DNA of 64,000 nt from Ectocarpus siliculosus (Eukaryota; Sar; Phaeophyceae; Ectocarpales; Ectocarpaceae), in NCBI GenBank assembly GCA_000310025.1, contig FN648398.1, forward strand, positions 125,548 through 189,547, read 5' to 3'. Below, one piece after another: positions 59,918-64,000 of this stretch; the stretch's first letter is position 1; every line of letters begins with the position of its first letter. The translations under genes and the position numbers were made by a program. A model generated the notes under the pieces. It ran no database searches. It was not told where the DNA came from and worked only from the letters and a program-made list of their open reading frames with translations.

Positions 59918-62074
59918 ATGCCGGATGGAGACGGACGACAGCCTCCGGGGGGACAAGGTCATGGTGATCCTTCCCCGGGAGAAGGCACCGGCGATGGAGG
60001 AACCAACTATTCGTTCACCGCCGATGCAGAAGAACAAGACAATCTGGGAGGGAGAGCGGCGGCGGGGGGAGATCAGCAAGACTCGATGCGTCAGCTGGTC
60101 GACCTTCTCAAGCATGCTTTCACGGCAAACTCCCAGGACCAGGGGCATCGTGCCCATTCAGGCACGTCTAGCGCCCAGACAGTAGAGTTGAAACAGCGGG
60201 ACAAAGTCGAGGTCCCTGTTTGGAGTGATGATTTCCTCAAAAATCGATCGATGGAGGTTGCGTTGCGGATTTTCACGAGTGCGTTTGAAGCGTGGATGGA
60301 GAACGAGGGAGTGGTTGACGCAATGAGAGGCCCAGAGATTCCTGTAGCTGCAGCTCAAGTGAATGTGGATTGGATGAAACGTTCGTTTGGTGAGGAGAGA
60401 GTAAAGCAGTCTAGGAAGGTATGGATTTTCATGCTGTCGAAGATCACGGCACAATCTATTCAAGGGCAATTGCTCGCAGCGGAGAGTCCGCAAGCCGGGT
60501 ACAAAATTTTCTTGGACTACTACCGACGCAGTAAAAACGAGGAAAGACAGACGTTTGATGATCAGTGGAATGTGCTGTGTCAGAGGAATGGAGAAAGTTT
60601 GATGGACTACTTTGGTAGAGCTAAGGCGCTTTGGATGAGACTGGTGTCATACGGTGATAATCGTGCTGAAGTGTCCATGTGCAAGCACATCGCTCGGGGT
60701 TTTTTGCCAGAATTTGAGAAAATTAAAGAGCGTGTCCTTTTTCACCCCATGTTGTCGAGTGCACAAATGCAGGAGGCGTTGAGGACGGCTGAGCACGAGC
60801 AGAGGTACGAGCGGAGGTCTGGAGAGAGAGGAGAGGAGACGAGGCACGCCCTCGTCGCTGCCGGCATGGGCCGGGGCGGCGGGCAGAGGAGACCAGCCAT
60901 TGTCGGCATGGGTCACGGCGGACCGCAGCAGCAGCAGCAGCAGCAGCAGCCACAGGCGTCGATGCAGCCACCGCAGCAGCAGCAGCGGCAGCAGCAGCAG
61001 CAGCAGCAGCAGCAGCTGGGACCGTACATCTGCCAGTACCACGGGCCCAACACCTCGCACGCGACCGCTGACTGTCACAAGTTGCGCAGCGAGTTCCTGG
61101 CGAATTACAACGAGATCAGCGCGTACTTGAGCGGCAGGAGGGACGCCGAGGCGGCCGCTCATCCACGAGGCGGATCGCAGAACCTGGGGCGGGTTGGTGG
61201 TCCATCAGTACAGCAGTCGTACCAATTCCAACACGGTGCGGGCTGGAGCCAGGGCCACCCTCATGCGCCTCAGGGGCCGCCGCGTGGGCCAGGACCCGGA
61301 GCTGGGGGGCAGATGCAGGGGCGCAACGATGGGGGACGGGGCTACGGCGGCTACGGGCCTCGCCCCTACGAAAGCCGTGGGCAAGGCGGCGGCCGCGGGG
61401 GCAATTTCCCGCCGGCCAACGTACCTGCAGGGCAGCTTGCCAGCGTCCCGCGGCCCTTTTTTCCGGCTCACCTGGCCATCGGGGGCGGAGATTCGTTCGG
61501 TGGCGAAAGCAGCTCGGGATGGCAGCAAACGTCGGCGCCGGCACCCACGCCAAGCTGGGCCCCATCACCTTCCGAGGCGGGATACGGGTATGGGCTCGCG
61601 GCTCACGGGGGGAACCACAGCGGCGGTTCCTACGGCAACGCCGGCGGGGGATTTGGCTTCGGCTATTTTTCCGAAGACGGCGGGCCGCACCAGCAGCAGG
61701 AGGCCAACGTAACATACTGCCCTTCTGCTGCAGGTCCTGACGCGTATCAGCCGAGAGTCTACAACGAGGCCTTCTACGTCTCGGAGCAGCCGGCGCCCTT
61801 CCCGCAGCAGCAGGCGAGTTTTGAGCAGCAGCAGGAGCAGCAGTACCACGGCGTGCCTCAGGCGGCCTCTTCCTCCTCCTCTCCCTCTCCAGATCCAGGC
61901 GACGTTCTACCTCCTGCTGGCGACGCCCCTCTTCGTCTCTTCATGGCACGAAGTGTGTGCCCTCGAGGCAAGTTTGATTCTTTTCTTGAGTCTGCGTTTG
62001 GTTTTAAGGCGTCTGACGTTTTCGTACCTGCTGTACCCGGTGTTGACCCTGAAAATGCTTGCGAGTCACGATAG
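59918..62074 (+). CDS. gag: Copia retrotransposon Gag polyprotein
   Basis: 718 residues from the first ATG in the frame. Gag forms the cytoplasmic particle that packages element RNA. Residues about 90-300 (AFEAWMENEGVVDA, DYYRRSKNEERQTFDDQWN, MDYFGRAKALWMRL) have the copia Gag pattern, in which a short helix-rich capsid domain lies near the N-terminus. Two poly-Gln tracts (about 337-367) are followed by a zinc-knuckle-like CQYHGPNTSHATADC at 372 (C-X2-H-X5-H-X4-C). The tail is Gly/Gln/Pro-rich. The frame ends in TAG at 62072-62074. Codon use is less GC-rich in the capsid part than in the tail. Confidence 0.88.
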   Translation: MPDGDGRQPPGGQGHGDPSPGEGTGDGGTNYSFTADAEEQDNLGGRAAAGGDQQDSMRQLVDLLKHAFTANSQDQGHRAHSGTSSAQTVELKQRDKVEVPVWSDDFLKNRSMEVALRIFTSAFEAWMENEGVVDAMRGPEIPVAAAQVNVDWMKRSFGEERVKQSRKVWIFMLSKITAQSIQGQLLAAESPQAGYKIFLDYYRRSKNEERQTFDDQWNVLCQRNGESLMDYFGRAKALWMRLVSYGDNRAEVSMCKHIARGFLPEFEKIKERVLFHPMLSSAQMQEALRTAEHEQRYERRSGERGEETRHALVAAGMGRGGGQRRPAIVGMGHGGPQQQQQQQQPQASMQPPQQQQRQQQQQQQQQLGPYICQYHGPNTSHATADCHKLRSEFLANYNEISAYLSGRRDAEAAAHPRGGSQNLGRVGGPSVQQSYQFQHGAGWSQGHPHAPQGPPRGPGPGAGGQMQGRNDGGRGYGGYGPRPYESRGQGGGRGGNFPPANVPAGQLASVPRPFFPAHLAIGGGDSFGGESSSGWQQTSAPAPTPSWAPSPSEAGYGYGLAAHGGNHSGGSYGNAGGGFGFGYFSEDGGPHQQQEANVTYCPSAAGPDAYQPRVYNEAFYVSEQPAPFPQQQASFEQQQEQQYHGVPQAASSSSSPSPDPGDVLPPAGDAPLRLFMARSVCPRGKFDSFLESAFGFKASDVFVPAVPGVDPENACESR

Positions 62075-62417
62075 GAATCACTGTTTTTCTGAGCAAGATT
62101 TGCACAGGGTTGCTTCTCCGAGTCTGTCTGCGATGTTCGAGAATTATGAGAAGGAGACCGATTTTCATGAGACTGATGCGATTGTGCCCGCTGTGCCTGA
62201 CGTGGTTGTGAGTACTGAGTCTGATGGGATAATGCATGCTGTCCATGATGTGAGGGTGCCTTCTATGCCTGCTGTGATCGCGACTGCTGAGCCGGATAAG
62301 ATTGTGCCTGCTGCCTCTGATGTATCTGGAAATGCTAATTGTAGCTCGTGTCACCAAGCGTCCCACAGTAGACAAAGCTTTTCTATGCCAACCGTACATG
62401 CCGAATCCGAAGGGTAG
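62055..62417 (+). CDS. Copia element, coding-like segment between gag and protease in the +1 frame
   Basis: This frame, open from well before 62055, reads ASHDRNHCFSEQDLHRVASP and then Asp/Val/Pro-rich repeats (DAIVPAVPDVVVSTESDGI; DKIVPAASDV) to a TAG at 62415-62417. Composition and lack of stops suggest it was translated as part of the polyprotein. It is displaced by one base relative to Gag and by one more relative to the protease. I recognise no domain. It may reflect indels in this copy or a frameshift design. Confidence 0.45.
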   Translation: MLASHDRNHCFSEQDLHRVASPSLSAMFENYEKETDFHETDAIVPAVPDVVVSTESDGIMHAVHDVRVPSMPAVIATAEPDKIVPAASDVSGNANCSSCHQASHSRQSFSMPTVHAESEG

Positions 62418-64000
62418 CGAGCAGTGGCAGGCCGATTCTGGAGCGAGCGCGATGATTTCGAACCAGATAGATCACATGTACGACATTCGCCACTTGGGCC
62501 AGGATGAACAATTTATTCAAATTGGAGACTCGGCTCTCATCAAGGTTGCAGCTGTAGGAAGCTTAGACCTTCGGTTCCACCAAATCGGAGCCGACGGGAA
62601 ACAGGAAGACATAGACATTACTGTGCCAGAAGTTTTGTTTGTGCCCGGGTGTGGATTCAATCTTTTTTCGGTTTGGAAAGTTTCGCACAAGCATGAAGTC
62701 CGCATAAACCCTAGCGGAACTCAACTGCTGCACGGTAAACTACGATTCATCCGTGGAGTGTCAAGTGACTCCCTTTTCGCCTCCCGCCTTCCCCACAAAG
62801 ATGTGTCTCAAGTGAATGTTGCGCGTGAGAGTTTTCTGGTGAAGCCGGCCTCTACTGCCGAGAGTAGTGACCCCTCGAGAGAATGGGCCCATTCCTGCAT
62901 GTTGAACATCTTTATGCATGCCCAGAGATCTGAAGTGTTGACTTGCCTTCTGGATTCGGATTTTGAACCCCCCCGCGTGACGGATGTTTCGGCAGAATCC
63001 TCTGCCAGGATGATAGATGTTTGGGAGGGTGCTGAGTGTGATCGTGCTTTGGCTGTGTTGGGTCCGGGTAAGACGCCTTTCCATGTCGGCAATGCAACAA
63101 AGGTTATGGATATTAACACGTTCCACAACCGTGCCGGCCACTTGTCCGAACCAATCTTGAGGTTATCCGCAAAACAACACGGAATCACCCTCACGGGCAC
63201 AATGGACAGCTGCCGGTGGTGCTTGCCGGCGCGGGGGACGAGGGCACCGGTGCCGAAGCAGGGGGGCGGATACCGCGGCAAGAGGGCGCCGAACGACATG
63301 TTCCACATCGACATGTGCGGCGGGTACACGGCGACCATCGGCGGCAACCACTACATGCTCTTCGGTGTGGACGCCGCCACGGGCTGGATCGTCTGCTATG
63401 CCATGCGGCGGAAGTCGGAGGCGTTGGCGGTCTTCAAGCGCATGGTCGTGGACGCCGCCCACAAGGCTGGCACCGCGATCAAGTGCGTCCGGGGCGACTG
63501 TGACGCCCTCTGGACCAGCGGCGACTTCAAGGAGTTCTGTGCCAGCATGGGGATCGCGATCGAGTACTCCCCTCCCGGCGTGCAGCAGTACAACGGCGTC
63601 GTCGAGAGCGCCATCCAGAGGTGCCTCAAGGTCGGCAAGGCGTCTCGCCGCGCTGCCCAAGAGATACTTGGCCCCGCTGGATTTTCTCGTATCCGCGGGC
63701 TGAGCGTTCGGGGCGACGAGCTCTGGGCGGAGTCCGCAAAAGACGCCGCGCAGAAGCTGAACCAGTCTGCATCTCCTTCCAACGCAGGGGGTGCCTCGCC
63801 GCAGGAGCTCTACACCGGCAAGAAACGACCCTTCCGTTTGGTACCGTTTTTCCAGTACGGTTTCATGTGGGAGCGGCCGGCGACCAAGATGGACGACAGG
63901 GCAGTGCCGTGTTTTTTCCTGAATGGCGGCGACAACCACGCCGACATCACGGTCAAGGTGCTCAAGGAAAGGACCGCCCACGTCTGCTACTCTTCGAATT
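62398..64000 (+). CDS. pol: Copia Pol: protease and integrase (partial)
   Basis: The frame is open from 62398 to the window edge (534 codons). The aspartic protease has its catalytic motif DSGAS at residues 13-17 and VPEVLFVPGCGFNLFSV downstream. The GAG-pre-integrase zinc finger (FHNRAGHL ... SCRWC) lies at about 241-277. The integrase core has DDE residues Asp305 (FHIDMCGGY), Asp367 (RGDCDALW) and Glu403 (VVESAIQ), with 35 residues between the second Asp and the Glu as in Ty1/copia. The C-terminal copia integrase segment (SPQELYTGKKRPFRLVPFFQ) is present before the edge. Reverse transcriptase lies beyond. All catalytic residues I can check are intact. Confidence 0.88.
   Translation, partial: MPNPKGSEQWQADSGASAMISNQIDHMYDIRHLGQDEQFIQIGDSALIKVAAVGSLDLRFHQIGADGKQEDIDITVPEVLFVPGCGFNLFSVWKVSHKHEVRINPSGTQLLHGKLRFIRGVSSDSLFASRLPHKDVSQVNVARESFLVKPASTAESSDPSREWAHSCMLNIFMHAQRSEVLTCLLDSDFEPPRVTDVSAESSARMIDVWEGAECDRALAVLGPGKTPFHVGNATKVMDINTFHNRAGHLSEPILRLSAKQHGITLTGTMDSCRWCLPARGTRAPVPKQGGGYRGKRAPNDMFHIDMCGGYTATIGGNHYMLFGVDAATGWIVCYAMRRKSEALAVFKRMVVDAAHKAGTAIKCVRGDCDALWTSGDFKEFCASMGIAIEYSPPGVQQYNGVVESAIQRCLKVGKASRRAAQEILGPAGFSRIRGLSVRGDELWAESAKDAAQKLNQSASPSNAGGASPQELYTGKKRPFRLVPFFQYGFMWERPATKMDDRAVPCFFLNGGDNHADITVKVLKERTAHVCYSSN

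Larger units (their letters stand above)
59571..64000 (+). mobile_element. Ty1/copia LTR retrotransposon, 5' part (runs off the window)
   Basis: The order gag, protease, integrase on one strand identifies a Ty1/copia (Pseudoviridae-type) element; reverse transcriptase and RNase H should follow outside the window. The left border is only a working limit: 59571-59763 holds about eight iterations of a GGCTTCCACGCC-like unit that may belong to the LTR. Primer-binding site and LTR ends are not identified. The coding part is in three frames (see the separate entries). Confidence 0.85.

Overview
The window looks like nuclear DNA of a multicellular photosynthetic stramenopile, most likely a brown alga of the Ectocarpus type. 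This is inferred from several things. Genes are spread over 2-11 kb with small GC-rich exons and introns of 0.4-3 kb, nearly all phase 0. Proteins carry long poly-Gln, poly-Ala and poly-Ser tracts from CAG/GCN runs. Flagellar genes occur beside AP2-domain and Ty1/copia sequences, and there are two 100-N scaffold gaps. I see no bacterial operons, CRISPR array or rRNA.

Layout. 1-5783: the N-terminal third of IFT80 (intraflagellar transport) on the minus strand, starting at 5783 and running left; a terminal-inverted-repeat element sits in its first intron. 5784-8653: divergent spacer. 8654-10686: SSNA1 (NA14/DIP13, a basal-body coiled-coil protein) on the plus strand. 10687-13879: spacer with a small inverted-repeat element directly abutting a tRNA-derived SINE. 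13880-24626: a large plus-strand chromatin gene whose exons encode, in order, a bromodomain, a PWWP domain, acidic and coiled-coil segments and an AP2 DNA-binding domain; one exon is partly lost in the 19870-19969 gap. 27670-37936: a plus-strand gene for a predicted two-pass membrane RING-H2 protein of about 1350 residues. 37937-45143: a poor spacer with an assembly gap and a low-quality false duplication (40380-40857). 45144-49106: a complete five-exon gene for a small protein resembling cytosolic fatty-acid-binding proteins. 54814-56934: its paralogue, of which only the first three exons are visible. 58264-58575: a second full SINE. From about 59.6 kb to the window end: a plus-strand Ty1/copia retrotransposon with gag, protease and integrase, cut by the window edge.

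Functional links. IFT80 and SSNA1 are both ciliary or basal-body proteins and lie head to head about 2.9 kb apart, which suits an organism with flagellated zoids. The bromodomain-PWWP-AP2 protein would join histone reading to sequence-specific DNA binding. It is the most unusual object here, though it still needs transcript evidence that it is one gene. The two fatty-acid-binding-like genes are a local duplication that kept exon phases and a rare GC splice donor. A 10-base motif, TACAGCAGTA, recurs far above expectation in the noncoding DNA.
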